Source: Devosia limi DSM 17137
GTDB lineage: Bacteria; Pseudomonadota; Alphaproteobacteria; Rhizobiales; Devosiaceae
Reading direction: 5' to 3'
Assembly: GCF_900128975.1 (NCBI RefSeq)
Contig: NZ_FQVC01000003.1
Location: 1-64,000 of the forward strand
DNA: 64,000 nt
Below the pieces are notes generated by a model. It did not search any database and had not been told where the DNA came from. It saw nothing but the letters and a program-made list of their open reading frames with translations. The translations under genes and the position numbers were made by a program. Shown piece by piece: positions 55,711 to 64,000 of the stretch (position 1 is its first letter; each line of letters begins with the position of its first letter).

Positions 55711-55875
55711 ATGCTTTATTACGCACTGGTCTTTCTCGTCATCGCCCTGATTGCCGGGGTTCTTGGATTTAGCGGCATTGCCGGTGCCTCCGCCGGCATC
55801 GCGCAGATTCTGTTCTTCCTGTTCCTGGCCTTCCTGGTGATCTCGTTGATCGTCGGCCTCATTCGCCGCGTTTGA
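55711..55875 (+). CDS. DUF1328 (YtjA-like) small membrane protein
   Basis: A 54-residue protein with two membrane helices ([18 protein letters not shown] and [19 protein letters not shown]) joined by a Gly/Ala-rich turn ([11 protein letters not shown]), ending in Arg-Arg-Val. This is the DUF1328/YtjA pattern, common in Rhizobiales and often stress-induced; its role is unknown. GGAG precedes the ATG. It has its own EcfG promoter, so it should be a member of the general stress regulon. Confidence 0.88.
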   Translation: MLYYALVFLVIALIAGVLGFSGIAGASAGIAQILFFLFLAFLVISLIVGLIRRV

Positions 55876-55975
55876 TATCCCATCGTCGGCTCATCCTTCG
55901 TGTACAGCAGCCTTGCCTGAGGTGGGGCTGTTGTCGTCTGCGCAGGGTCCCGCAAGTGATTAAGCAATAGCCCTG

Positions 55976-56953
55976 ATGTTTCCTGAGTCCGACCACCTCC
56001 CGCCCCAGACCCGATTGCGCGCCATGAGCGTGGGATTGCGCCAGACTGGCACGGGCCTTTTGCATCAGGATCAGGACTGTCGCTACGATCTCGCCGAAAA
56101 CCTGCCCTCGGCCTGGCCAGTAAGCGCCACGCTCGGACTGACCGACGCCGAGATCCTGCCCCCCGACATTGCCGAATTGTTCACGGCCACGGGCGCGCTC
56201 TGCCGCAGCAGCCAGGAAGAACAAAGCATCGAATTCCATCTCAGTGTCGGCAAGCGCCGCCAGCTGATCGAAGCGCGCTTCGTGCCGGACGGCGACGGCC
56301 TCATTATCGTGCTGGTCGACGTCACCGATGAGCGCAGCCGTGAAGCCGCTGTTAACGCGCTGCTGCGCGAAGTCAGCCACCGGTCCAAGAACCTGCTGGC
56401 CATTGTCCAGTCGGTCGCCATGCAAACGGCCCGTCACAGCGACAGCATCCAGGACTTTCTCGACAAATTCCGGGGGCGCCTGCACGCCCTCTCGTCAACC
56501 CAGGACCTGGTGACCGAGAGCAATTGGCAGGGCACCCATTTCCAGTCGCTGGTCACCTCGCAACTGTCGCGCGTCGTGCCCTCATTGCTGCGCGAATTGC
56601 GCATCACCGGCGACAATCCCCTGCTCGGCCCCAATGCCGCGCTCCATATCGGGCTGGCGATCCACGAACTGGCCGCCAATGCCGTCATCCATGGCGCGCT
56701 GTCCACCGGATCGCCTGGCCATGTCTGGGTCGATGCCAGGATCGAAACCCGGCCTGGCCGGCCGCGCAATCTGACCATCGAATGGCAGGAAACCGGCATC
56801 GAGACCGGAAAATCCCCGCAGCCTCCCCGCTTCGGCACCATGGTCCTGGAGCGCATCGTGCCGCTGTCGGTTGGTGGCAAGGCCAGCTTCAGTCTTGATC
56901 AGGACCATCTGAGCTATCGGCTGACGGTCCCCGGCGATCAGTTCGAGATATGA
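55976..56953 (+). CDS. Soluble sensor histidine kinase, HWE family
   Basis: The 325-residue kinase has an N-terminal PAS-like region (about 20-120, ending LVDVTDERSRE) and a kinase core with phospho-His in LLREVSHRSKNLLAI (H135), the N-box HELAANAVIHGAL and WQETG, the W-x-E signature. It has no membrane helix. It lies close to phyR and is a further candidate input to it. The start is an ATG at 55976; an in-frame ATG at 56024 would still keep the PAS region. Its 3' end overlaps that of the convergent ydcF-like gene by 16 bases. Confidence 0.82.
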   Translation: MFPESDHLPPQTRLRAMSVGLRQTGTGLLHQDQDCRYDLAENLPSAWPVSATLGLTDAEILPPDIAELFTATGALCRSSQEEQSIEFHLSVGKRRQLIEARFVPDGDGLIIVLVDVTDERSREAAVNALLREVSHRSKNLLAIVQSVAMQTARHSDSIQDFLDKFRGRLHALSSTQDLVTESNWQGTHFQSLVTSQLSRVVPSLLRELRITGDNPLLGPNAALHIGLAIHELAANAVIHGALSTGSPGHVWVDARIETRPGRPRNLTIEWQETGIETGKSPQPPRFGTMVLERIVPLSVGGKASFSLDQDHLSYRLTVPGDQFEI

Positions 56954-57741
56954 GGCGCCGGTAGCAGTTCATCGATCTTGCCGGTCCAGTGATAGACCAG
57001 CAGGCCGATCCATTCCTTGAGCGCTGTCGTCGCCGTGGACAGGTTGTCGACCGGATTACGGATGTCAAACCCCACGCTCTCCTGGCCGGTACTGCGATAG
57101 TCGGTCGGCCAGGGCAGCATTTCCAGGCCGACCTTGCGGAACAACCCCATCGATCGCGGCATATGGAATGCCGAGGTTACCATGATCGCCGGGCCATCGA
57201 GTTCCCCCAGCAGCGCCGCAGTGAAATCGGCATTCTCGGCCGTATTGCGCGCCTGATCCTCCAGCACCAGCCGCTCGGGCGCGATGCCGAGCCCGATAAA
57301 GAACCGCTCTGCCGTCGCCGCTTCGGTTTCGCCCTCGGACTCGATCGAGCCGACTCCACCGGTTATCACCACCTTAGCCTGTGGATAAAACTGGGCCAGC
57401 CGCAGCGTCTCGACAAAGCGGTCCCCCGCCACCGTCAGCTCCGTTGTGCCACGCGCCGCGCTGACCGTGCCGCTCGATGCCCCGCCGAGCATGACGATGG
57501 CGCTGACAGTTTCGGGCAATTGGGCCGGCCGCCCGAACCGGTCCTCGAGCGGGCCAATCATCAACGCGCCCAAGGTGGTAAAGCCCGCCAGGCCCAGAAC
57601 CAGCGCGCCCAGCGCGCCCGTGACCAGCCCCATCCGGCGCTTGCCGAAAGCGATGAGGATGCCCCCAAGAACCACCAGCAACAAGGCGGCGCTCAGCGGC
57701 TGGACCAACGCCCAGAAAACTTTTGAAATCACAAAGAACAT
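56938..57741 (-). CDS. YdcF/ElyC-family membrane protein (DUF218)
   Basis: A 267-residue protein with two N-terminal membrane helices (ISKVFWALVQPLSAALLLVVL and GLVTGALGALVLGLAGFTTL) and a DUF218 domain (VSAIVMLGGASSG, KVVITGGVGSI, ERLVLEDQARNTAENADF, VTSAFHMPRSMGLF). Members such as ElyC and SanA are linked to envelope and lipid-carrier homeostasis; the reaction is unknown. I choose the ATG at 57741 at the start of the first helix; a longer frame reaches 57768. Confidence 0.82.
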   Translation of the reverse strand: MFFVISKVFWALVQPLSAALLLVVLGGILIAFGKRRMGLVTGALGALVLGLAGFTTLGALMIGPLEDRFGRPAQLPETVSAIVMLGGASSGTVSAARGTTELTVAGDRFVETLRLAQFYPQAKVVITGGVGSIESEGETEAATAERFFIGLGIAPERLVLEDQARNTAENADFTAALLGELDGPAIMVTSAFHMPRSMGLFRKVGLEMLPWPTDYRSTGQESVGFDIRNPVDNLSTATTALKEWIGLLVYHWTGKIDELLPAPHISN

Positions 57742-57904
57742 CGCGCGACATTGCTGAGGCGGGCCCACCCGCGCAAGTCTCTGCGTGATTTACGCTTGCT
57801 AAACTGCTCACTTCTGCTTTTCTAGGGAGCGGTCAAGATTGCCAGCCTCAAAAAAAGGCAGTCGCCGGACGGAAACTGGCCTGCGCAGCAGGCACACGGA
57901 ACAT

Positions 57905-58699
57905 ATGACGCAAGCCGAGCCCCTGGTCAGCAAACCATCTGTGGTGGCCATCCGCGACCTGCATAAATCCTTTGGGGCGCTCGAAGTGCTCAAAGGCATC
58001 TCATTCGAGGCCCGCGAAGGCGAGGTCGTATCGCTGATCGGCTCGTCCGGCTCCGGCAAGTCGACACTGCTGCGCTGCATTAACATGCTCGAAGTGCCCG
58101 ACCAGGGCAGCGTCAGCATCGATGCTGAAGAAATCCGCCTGCGCGGCAGGCCGCCCCACCGCCAGATCGCCGATGAGCACCAGATCCGCCGCATCCGCTC
58201 CGAACTGGGCATGGTGTTCCAGTCATTCAATCTGTGGGCGCATCTGTCCATTCTCGACAATGTAATGGAAGCGCCGCTGGTGGTGCAGAAGCGCCCGCGC
58301 GCCGAGGTCGAAGCCGAAGCCCTCGCCATGCTGGCCAAGGTTGGCATTGCCGAAAAAGCCCATGCCTATCCCAACCAGCTCTCGGGTGGCCAGCAGCAGC
58401 GAGCCGCCATTGCACGCGCCCTCTGCATCAACCCGCGCGTCATGCTGTTCGACGAACCCACCTCGGCGCTCGATCCGGAGCTGGAAGTGGAAGTCCTGCG
58501 GGTTATCAAGCTGCTGGCCGACGAGGGCCGCACCATGATCCTGGTCACCCACGACATGGAATTCGCCCGCTCGGTGTCTGACCGGGTAATCTTCCTCCAT
58601 CAGGGGCTGATCGAAGAAGAGGGTACGCCCGACCAGGTGTTCGGGGCCACCCGCTCGGCCCGCCTCAAGCAATTCCTCAACGCCGCCAGCCATACCTAG
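57905..58699 (+). CDS. Polar amino acid ABC transporter ATP-binding protein (HisP/OccP type)
   Basis: The 264-residue ATPase has Walker [10 protein letters not shown], the signature [15 protein letters not shown], Walker [13 protein letters not shown] and the H-loop VTHDMEFA. The insert [20 protein letters not shown] between Walker A and the Q-loop is typical of HisP/OccP proteins. It drives uptake of a basic amino acid or opine. The ATG at 57905 ([12 protein letters not shown]) is preferred over a frame beginning at 57839. The binding protein gene follows 98 bases later. Confidence 0.87.
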   Translation: MTQAEPLVSKPSVVAIRDLHKSFGALEVLKGISFEAREGEVVSLIGSSGSGKSTLLRCINMLEVPDQGSVSIDAEEIRLRGRPPHRQIADEHQIRRIRSELGMVFQSFNLWAHLSILDNVMEAPLVVQKRPRAEVEAEALAMLAKVGIAEKAHAYPNQLSGGQQQRAAIARALCINPRVMLFDEPTSALDPELEVEVLRVIKLLADEGRTMILVTHDMEFARSVSDRVIFLHQGLIEEEGTPDQVFGATRSARLKQFLNAASHT

Positions 58700-58797
58700 A
58701 CGACAACGTCCGCGTGAGCGGGCAGCATGATGACAAGGCCCCGCCAGTGGGTCCGCCAAGAACAACCAACAACAACAAGACTAAACGGAGAACCACG

Positions 58798-59550
58798 ATG
58801 AAGAAGATCATCCTTGCCGCTGCAGCGGTTCTGGCACTGAGTGGCGCCGCCACCGCGCAGGAAACCGTGCGGATCGCCACCGAAGGCGCCTATGCGCCCT
58901 GGAACTTCCTCGATGACGCCGGCAAGCCGGCCGGCTTCGAAATCGAGCTGGGCAATGCCATCTGCGAAACCGCTGGCCTCACCTGCGAATTCATCATCAA
59001 TGACTGGGACTCGATCATTCCCAACCTGCTCGCTGGCAACTACGACGTGATCATGGCCGGCATGTCGATCACCGACGAGCGCCTCGCGACCATCGACTTC
59101 ACCGCCAACTACTTCCCGCCCGATCCGTCCAGGTTCGTTGCCGCCGGCAGCGATCAGATCGATATCGCCGCCCTGTCGGGCAAGCGCGTCGGCGTCCAGG
59201 GTGGCACCATCCAGGCCGCCTATGCCGAGGAAAACCTGGCTGGCGCCAACACCGTCGTCTCGTTCGGCACGGCTGACCAGGCCATGGCCGACCTTGCCGC
59301 CGGCAATCTCGATACCATCATCGCCGATGGCGCCTATCTCGAGCCCGTCGTCGCGGCCTCCGGTGGCGCCATCGTCTTCGTCGGCGAGGATGTGATGATC
59401 GGCAATGGCGTTGGCGCCGGCCTGCGCAAGGACGAAGCCGGGCTCAAGACCAAGTTCGACGACGCCCTCACCGCCCTCAAGAAGGACGGCACCGTCGACA
59501 CCCTGATCGCCAAGTGGTTCGAAGGTCGCGGGCCGTACTTCGCCGAGTAA
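58798..59550 (+). CDS. Polar amino acid-binding periplasmic protein (HisJ/OccT type)
   Basis: A 250-residue family 3 solute-binding protein with a signal peptide (KKIILAAAAVLALSGAATAQ) and the pattern RIATEGAYAPWNFLDDAGKP, GFEIELGNAICE, DVIMAGMSITDERL. It is like the histidine, lysine/arginine/ornithine and opine binding proteins. ACGGAGAA lies before the ATG. Two stem-loops and a family A arm separate it from the permeases. The amino acid bound cannot be read from sequence. Confidence 0.87.
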   Translation: MKKIILAAAAVLALSGAATAQETVRIATEGAYAPWNFLDDAGKPAGFEIELGNAICETAGLTCEFIINDWDSIIPNLLAGNYDVIMAGMSITDERLATIDFTANYFPPDPSRFVAAGSDQIDIAALSGKRVGVQGGTIQAAYAEENLAGANTVVSFGTADQAMADLAAGNLDTIIADGAYLEPVVAASGGAIVFVGEDVMIGNGVGAGLRKDEAGLKTKFDDALTALKKDGTVDTLIAKWFEGRGPYFAE

Positions 59551-59565
59551 TCAATCCCCCACCTC

Positions 59566-59645
59566 GCCTAACAGGGGTGGGGCTCTCGTCACGGGTGAGG
59601 AGGTCGCGACACCTCCTCACCAACCCGCCCTCAAGGGGGAGGGCA
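59566..59645 (+). repeat. Stem-loops and family A arm after the binding protein gene
   Basis: A perfect 11-base stem, GGTGAGGAGGT-CGCGAC-ACCTCCTCACC (59594-59621), follows a smaller CCCCACC / GGTGGGG hairpin. A CCCTCAAGGGGGAGGG arm closes the group. All lie between the binding protein and permease genes. Confidence 0.7.
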
Positions 59646-59690
59646 CTGCTTTGGGGATAACCAGATGATATTGCCCACCAGGACCAGTCC

Positions 59691-60503
59691 ATGAGCGACG
59701 ACCTCGCCTTCTGGCTGGGCTATCTGACCAATGGCAAGCACCTCACCTGGTATGCCAGCTTTCAGTTCACCATCTTCGCCGCCCTGCTCGGGGGGAGCCT
59801 CGCCGTCATTTTCGGGCTGATCGGCGCCACCCTCAAGAATTCACGCTACCTGCCGCTGCGCCTCATTGGCAGCTTCTATTCCTCCATCGTGCGCGGCGTG
59901 CCCGATGTGCTGTTCTTCCTGTTCTTCCCGCTGGCCTTCGAGCAGGCCGTCGAATGGCTGGTCGCCACCCAGGTCTGCACCCCCGAATTGATCGCCGCCC
60001 AGTCTGCCGCCTGGCCCCCCTGCCAGGCCGCCAACTGGTATCTGGGCACGCCCGAATACCTGATCCTGGCCAGCGTCTCGCTCGGGCTTGTCTATGGCGC
60101 CTTTGCCACCAATGTCATCCATGGCGCGCTGCGTGCCGTACCCAGGGGCCAGCTGGAGGCCGCCCGCGCCTATGGCATGAGCGCCAGCCAGGTGCTGTGG
60201 CGCGTCCATATCCGCCAGATGTGGGTCTATGCACTGCCCGGCCTGTCCAATGTCTGGATGCTGGTGGTGAAGGCGACATCGCTGCTCTCGCTGCTGCAGA
60301 TCGCCGATATCGTGCTCTGGGCCGACCGGCTCGGGGCGCCCAATTTCCTGCCCACCGTTGGCCTCGTCCATGATGACTGGCGCTGGCGCTATTATCTGGT
60401 GCTGTTCGTCTTCTACATCATCGTCACCCTGCTCTCCGAACGCGGCTTTGAAGCCCTGATGCGCCGCGCCGGTCGTGGCATTCTCAGCGAGAGGACCAAC
60501 TGA
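59691..60503 (+). CDS. Polar amino acid ABC transporter permease (HisQ/OccQ type)
   Basis: The 270-residue permease has about five helices and the HisM-family motif GALRAVPRGQLEAARAYGMSASQVLWRVHIRQ, here cited by its start GALRAVPRGQLEAARAYGMS. It forms a heterodimer with the next gene's product. Its stop overlaps the next start by one base (TGATG). A roughly 40-residue loop with Cys pairs (VCTPELIAAQ, PPCQAANWY) is inserted before the third helix, longer than in HisQ. Confidence 0.86.
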   Translation: MSDDLAFWLGYLTNGKHLTWYASFQFTIFAALLGGSLAVIFGLIGATLKNSRYLPLRLIGSFYSSIVRGVPDVLFFLFFPLAFEQAVEWLVATQVCTPELIAAQSAAWPPCQAANWYLGTPEYLILASVSLGLVYGAFATNVIHGALRAVPRGQLEAARAYGMSASQVLWRVHIRQMWVYALPGLSNVWMLVVKATSLLSLLQIADIVLWADRLGAPNFLPTVGLVHDDWRWRYYLVLFVFYIIVTLLSERGFEALMRRAGRGILSERTN

Positions 60504-61237
60504 TGCAGGTCCTCCTCAACGAGATCGTCGCCTTCTGGCCGGCCGTATTGTTCAATCTCTATTTCGCCGCTGCCTCGATCCCCTTCGGCTTCGTTTTCGC
60601 CGTGCTGCTGGCGCTGGGCAAGGCATCCACCAATCCCTGGATTTCGCGGCTGTCGCGCGGCTACATCTATGCCTTCCGCGGCTCGCCGCTTTTCATCCAG
60701 TTTTTCATGTTCTATTCGCTGGCCCTTTCGCTCAATATCAGCGTCTGGAAGCCCATGGGCGTATCCTGGTTCGTGCTGCACCCGCTGTTCATCGGCCCGC
60801 TGGTGCTGATGCTCAATACCGCCGCCTATACGGCCGAAATCTTCTATGGCGCCCTGCGCGCCGTGCCGCGCGGCGAGGTCGAAGCGGCCCGGGCCTACGG
60901 CATGAGCCGGTTTCAGCAATTTCGCTCGGTGATCTGGCCCAATCTGATCCGCCTCGCCTGGCCCGCCTACACCAATGAGGTCGTCTTCCTGTTCCACGCT
61001 ACCGCCATCGTCTACTTCGCCCTGCCGGTTATCGGCGCGCAAAAAGATCTGATGATCACCGCCAAGGAATTCTTCGAGCGCGACTACAATGCCTTCCTGC
61101 ATTTCTCGGTCGCGGCGCTGTATTTCCTGGCGGTGACGCTGGTGGTGTTCTTCCTGTTCGGGCTTGTCTATCAGCGCCTGATGCGCCACATGCCCGCCCC
61201 ACCCCGCCTGCGCTACGCTCCCAGATGGATGCGTTAG
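60503..61237 (+). CDS. Polar amino acid ABC transporter permease (HisM/OccM type)
   Basis: A 244-residue permease with five helices and the family segments RGSPLFIQFFMFY and GALRAVPRGEVEAARAYGMS. It is coupled to the preceding permease by TGATG and is followed after 21 bases by the deacylase gene, so transporter and enzyme are probably one operon. The same motif GALRAVPRG(Q/E)xEAARAYGMS in both permeases confirms their pairing. Confidence 0.87.
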   Translation: MQVLLNEIVAFWPAVLFNLYFAAASIPFGFVFAVLLALGKASTNPWISRLSRGYIYAFRGSPLFIQFFMFYSLALSLNISVWKPMGVSWFVLHPLFIGPLVLMLNTAAYTAEIFYGALRAVPRGEVEAARAYGMSRFQQFRSVIWPNLIRLAWPAYTNEVVFLFHATAIVYFALPVIGAQKDLMITAKEFFERDYNAFLHFSVAALYFLAVTLVVFFLFGLVYQRLMRHMPAPPRLRYAPRWMR

Positions 61238-61258
61238 GCCCCTCAATCGAGTTTTCAG

Positions 61259-62401
61259 ATGAGCTTTCAGCAACACCGTATCGCGCTGGCCGGCGACACC
61301 CCCGGCACGTCAACCGATCTCTATTCCTACACAGCCGGCCCCGATAGCGCCGACACCAAGGTCTATCTGCAGGCTGCGCTTCACGCCGATGAGCAACCCG
61401 GCACCATGGCGCTGCATCACCTGCTGCCAATGCTGCGCGATGCCGATGCCGCCGGCACGCTCAGGGCCCGCTTCGTGGTGTTCCCCTCGGTCAATCCGCT
61501 GGGTCTCGCCAACCGCTCGCTGCGCCACCATATCGGGCGCTACGACACCGAAAGCGGCGTCAATTACAACCGCCGCTGGCCCGATCTCTATCCCGCCATC
61601 GCCGACACCATTGCCGGCCGGCTGACTGCCGACCCTGCGGCCAATGTCGCTGTCATCCGCGCCGCCGTCGCCGCCTGGATCGATGCGCAACGCCCCGGCT
61701 CGGCCGCCCAGCAATTGCGCATGCTGACGCTCAAGGCGGCCCATGATGCCGACCTGGTGCTCGATCTGCATTGCGACGACGAAAGCCTGATGCACATCTT
61801 CACCTCGCCCGACCTGATGCCGGGCCTCCAGGACCTCGCCGACTGGATGGGCGTCGCCGCTACTCTCACCGCCGAGGACAGCGGCGGCGGCTCCTTCGAT
61901 GAGGTCCTGCCCGCGCTTTACCGCAAGGCCCAGCGCGCCAATGCCGACCACCCGATCCCGCTCGCCACGGCAGCCGCAACCCTCGAATATCGCGGCCAGG
62001 CCGATAGCTTTGACCATTTCGGCAAGACCGACGCCGCCGCCCTGTTCGGCTTTCTCGCCGGTCGCGGACTGATCGCCGCCGATGCCGGCCAGCCGCCCCA
62101 GACGGCGCCGGGCCCCACCGCGCTGGAAGCGACCGAAGTCCTGCGCGTCGACCGCCCCGGCCTGCTTGCCTATCGCGTTGAGCTGGGCGAGCATGTCACC
62201 GCGGGTCAGCCCGTCGCCGATCTCATCGCCATGGACGGCCCCGAAGCCTTCCTCGCCCGGACCCCGATCCTGGCCGGCACCGATGGCTTCATCCTGTCGC
62301 GCTCATCGGCCAAATATGTTCGCCGCGGCACCAGCATCGCCAAGATCGTCGGCACGCAGATTATCCCCAGCCGCGCCGGTGGGTACCTGCTGGAGGACTG
62401 A
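61259..62401 (+). CDS. Succinylglutamate desuccinylase/aspartoacylase-family zinc deacylase
   Basis: The 380-residue protein is an M14-like zinc hydrolase. The metal ligands are H42 and E45 in LHADEQPG, and H171 in LDLHCDDES; PSVNPLGLANRSLRHHIG holds substrate-binding residues. A C-terminal beta domain (VLRVDRPGLLAYRVELGEHV..GQPVADLI) resembles a lipoyl-like barrel, as in related deacylases. It removes an acyl group from an N-acyl amino acid. Lying directly behind an amino acid importer, it probably acts on the imported compound, such as an acetylated diamino acid or an opine-like conjugate. Confidence 0.84.
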   Translation: MSFQQHRIALAGDTPGTSTDLYSYTAGPDSADTKVYLQAALHADEQPGTMALHHLLPMLRDADAAGTLRARFVVFPSVNPLGLANRSLRHHIGRYDTESGVNYNRRWPDLYPAIADTIAGRLTADPAANVAVIRAAVAAWIDAQRPGSAAQQLRMLTLKAAHDADLVLDLHCDDESLMHIFTSPDLMPGLQDLADWMGVAATLTAEDSGGGSFDEVLPALYRKAQRANADHPIPLATAAATLEYRGQADSFDHFGKTDAAALFGFLAGRGLIAADAGQPPQTAPGPTALEATEVLRVDRPGLLAYRVELGEHVTAGQPVADLIAMDGPEAFLARTPILAGTDGFILSRSSAKYVRRGTSIAKIVGTQIIPSRAGGYLLED

Positions 62402-62454
62402 AGCGGTAGTCGCGCTGCGCTGGCTGGGTCAAGCCAGCGCTTCCAAAACCCATG

Positions 62455-62480
62455 GCGCCATTCCCGCGCAGGCGCGAATG
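62455..62480. repeat. Single family B hairpin
   Basis: GCCATTCCCGCGCAGGCGCG and following AATGAC: a short member of the TCATTCCCGCG family, with one arm imperfect, between the convergent deacylase and GGDEF-EAL genes. Confidence 0.5.
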
Positions 62481-62499
62481 ACCGCTGAATGGGCGGGCT

Positions 62500-64000
62500 C
62501 TACGCCCGCAGCGCCGCCAGCGTTTCCTCCACCTCGGCTTTGGCTGCATGGGTGCGCGCCAGCACATGGGTCAGCAGGTAGTGCGGCAGATCGACCGGCT
62601 CGATCGGCCGGGCGAAATAGAACCCCTGTAGCTGGTGATAGGCCATGTCGCTGAGCAGCTCCGCCTGTTCGCGCGTTTCCACGCCCTCGGCGGTGATCTT
62701 GAGCTTGAGCGTCTTGCCCATCAACGCAATCGCCTTGAGCGTATCGCGCGCTACCGCATCGACATTGGACGCCGCCACGAACGAGCGGTCGATCTTGATC
62801 TTGCCGATTGGATATCGCAGCAGATAGCCGAGGCTGGCATAACCAGAGCCGAAATCGTCAAGCGCGATGGTCACCCCCAGTGCATGGATTTCCGCCAGTT
62901 TCTCGGCGACCCCATCGGAGTTCTCCATCAGCAGGCCCTCGGTCACCTCGATCTCCAGCCGCTCCGGTGCGATGCCCGAGATCGACAGGGCCCGCTTGAT
63001 CACCATGGCAATGTCCGAGCGGCGGAAGTGCCGGCTGGACAGGTTGACCGCCACGCTCAGATGCGCCGGCCAGTCGGCTGCGGCCAGACACGCCTGCGCA
63101 ATGCTCCAGTCGCCAATCTCGACAATCAAGCCGGACTGTTCGGCCAAGGGGATGAAATCGGCTGGGCACACCAGCCCGCGTGTCTTGTGGTTCCACCGCA
63201 GCAGCGCCTCGAAACCGGTCGGCTCTCCATCCACCGCCGAGACCAGCGGCTGATAATGCAGCACCAGTTCGCCTTGATCGATCGCGTCACGCAATTGAGC
63301 TTCCTGCTGGCGCCGCTCGGTCGCCAGCATATCCAGACCACTCTCGAAGAACCGATAGCCTGAGCGTCCGTCCGCCTTGGCCCGCGCCAGCGCAATATCG
63401 GCATTGCGCTGGATCAGGTCGGGCCTTTGCCCATCCATCGGAGCCAGCGCGATGCCGATGCTGGTGCCGATCTGCAGCGCCTGGCCATCGACCACAAAGG
63501 GCTGGTTGATCGCCGCGATCAACCGCTCGGCGATCATCGCTACGCTTTCGGCGACCCCGACACCGGGCAGGATCACCGCAAATTCGTCGCCCCCGATCCG
63601 GGCCGCCAGGTCGGTCGCCCGCACCGAGCCTTCAATCCGCCGCGCCACATGCTCCAGCAGACGATCGCCCGCCTGGTGCCCGTGCCGCTCATTGACCTGC
63701 CGGAACTGGTCGAGATTGAGCACCAGCAGCGTAAACGGCGCGCCATAACGCTCCAGCCGTCCGACGCACTGGCTGAGTTGATCGACGAATTTGGTGCGGT
63801 TGAGCAACCCGGTCAGCGGGTCGTGATGCGCCAGGATGGTAATCCGGCGCTCGGCCGTCCGCCGCTCGGTCACGTCCGACCCCGTCCCGATATAGCCCAG
63901 ATACCAGCCGGACTCATCGAATGCCGGCTTGCCGGTCAGCGTCCACCAGCATTCGCGCCCATCGGCGATGACCCGCAATTCGATATCGCGAAACGACTGC
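62500..64000 (-). CDS. PAS-GGDEF-EAL cyclic-di-GMP protein (partial, 5' end outside window)
   Basis: At least 500 residues are visible; the frame stays open to the window edge, so the true start lies beyond it. A PAS domain end (CWWTLTGKPAFDESGWYLGYI) leads into a GGDEF domain with an intact GGDEF (RIGGDEFAVIL) and an EAL domain with EALLRW plus the downstream DDFGSGYASLGYL. Both domains look catalytically competent by these motifs: one makes and the other breaks down cyclic di-GMP; the balance cannot be told. The TTG that begins the longest in-window frame (63978) is inside the PAS domain and is not a real start. Confidence 0.88.
   Translation of the reverse strand, partial: QSFRDIELRVIADGRECWWTLTGKPAFDESGWYLGYIGTGSDVTERRTAERRITILAHHDPLTGLLNRTKFVDQLSQCVGRLERYGAPFTLLVLNLDQFRQVNERHGHQAGDRLLEHVARRIEGSVRATDLAARIGGDEFAVILPGVGVAESVAMIAERLIAAINQPFVVDGQALQIGTSIGIALAPMDGQRPDLIQRNADIALARAKADGRSGYRFFESGLDMLATERRQQEAQLRDAIDQGELVLHYQPLVSAVDGEPTGFEALLRWNHKTRGLVCPADFIPLAEQSGLIVEIGDWSIAQACLAAADWPAHLSVAVNLSSRHFRRSDIAMVIKRALSISGIAPERLEIEVTEGLLMENSDGVAEKLAEIHALGVTIALDDFGSGYASLGYLLRYPIGKIKIDRSFVAASNVDAVARDTLKAIALMGKTLKLKITAEGVETREQAELLSDMAYHQLQGFYFARPIEPVDLPHYLLTHVLARTHAAKAEVEETLAALRA

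Overview
The window looks like the chromosome of a free-living, GC-rich alphaproteobacterium of the order Hyphomicrobiales, probably Devosia or a close relative. The signs are a PhyR-NepR-EcfG general stress module with matching promoters, an Irr-type iron box, thu / chvE-ggu / smo sugar import clusters in the Rhizobiales arrangement, and several families of GC-rich intergenic repeats. The genus is inferred from gene content and style, not from a marker gene. No tRNA, rRNA, CRISPR array, insertion sequence or prophage was seen.

Region 1 (1-3.75 kb) is a compact oxidative-repair locus: a molybdopterin oxidoreductase of the MsrP/YedY type, its membrane cytochrome b, a methionine-rich secreted peptide, and a divergent ECF sigma factor with an NrsF-type anti-sigma. 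Two exact copies of the SigF promoter (GTAACC-N16-CGAA) lie back to back between the two transcription units. This matches the reactive-chlorine scavenging system described in Azospira suillum (sigF-nrsF-mrpX-yedY1-yedZ1). Region 2 (3.75-15 kb) has a solitary ThuA-like gene, a periplasmic 5'-nucleotidase, a small stress membrane protein, then the disaccharide cluster thuE-F-G-K-A-B with divergent thuR. Region 3 (15-20.4 kb) is an iron-related operon (imelysin, di-haem oxidoreductase, second imelysin, DUF1513 protein) behind an Irr-like box. Region 4 (20.7-26 kb) is an ABC importer of the Fe3+/polyamine type with unknown substrate, followed by a sulfurtransferase.

Region 5 (26-41 kb) is sugar catabolism: chvE-gguA-gguB with a divergent GntR regulator, then a SorC regulator, smoE-F-G-K, mannitol dehydrogenase mtlK, a HAD phosphatase and an FGGY pentulose kinase. 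Together they import polyols, oxidise them to ketoses and phosphorylate them. Region 6 (41-48 kb) holds a three-gene cluster of transglutaminase/DUF2126, circularly permuted ATP-grasp/alpha-E and transglutaminase proteins, probably a peptide-modification system of unknown function.

Region 7 (48-57 kb) is the general stress response: small membrane stress proteins, three HWE/HisKA_2 histidine kinases, a Crp-family regulator, a single-domain receiver, ecfG, nepR and phyR. Consensus EcfG promoters (GGAAC-N16/17-CGTT) were read by eye in front of phyR, a DUF1328 gene and a 43-codon gene, with near-consensus copies in front of nepR and one kinase. Region 8 (57-64 kb) has a YdcF-type protein, a polar amino acid ABC importer with a zinc deacylase, and a PAS-GGDEF-EAL protein cut by the window end.

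Two patterns cross the window. Each of the five solute-binding protein genes is followed by a strong stem-loop before its permease or ATPase genes. Three families of inverted-repeat elements fill most intergenic spaces. Starts were moved inward from the longest frame wherever a ribosome binding site, signal peptide or neighbouring gene argued for it; each case is stated.
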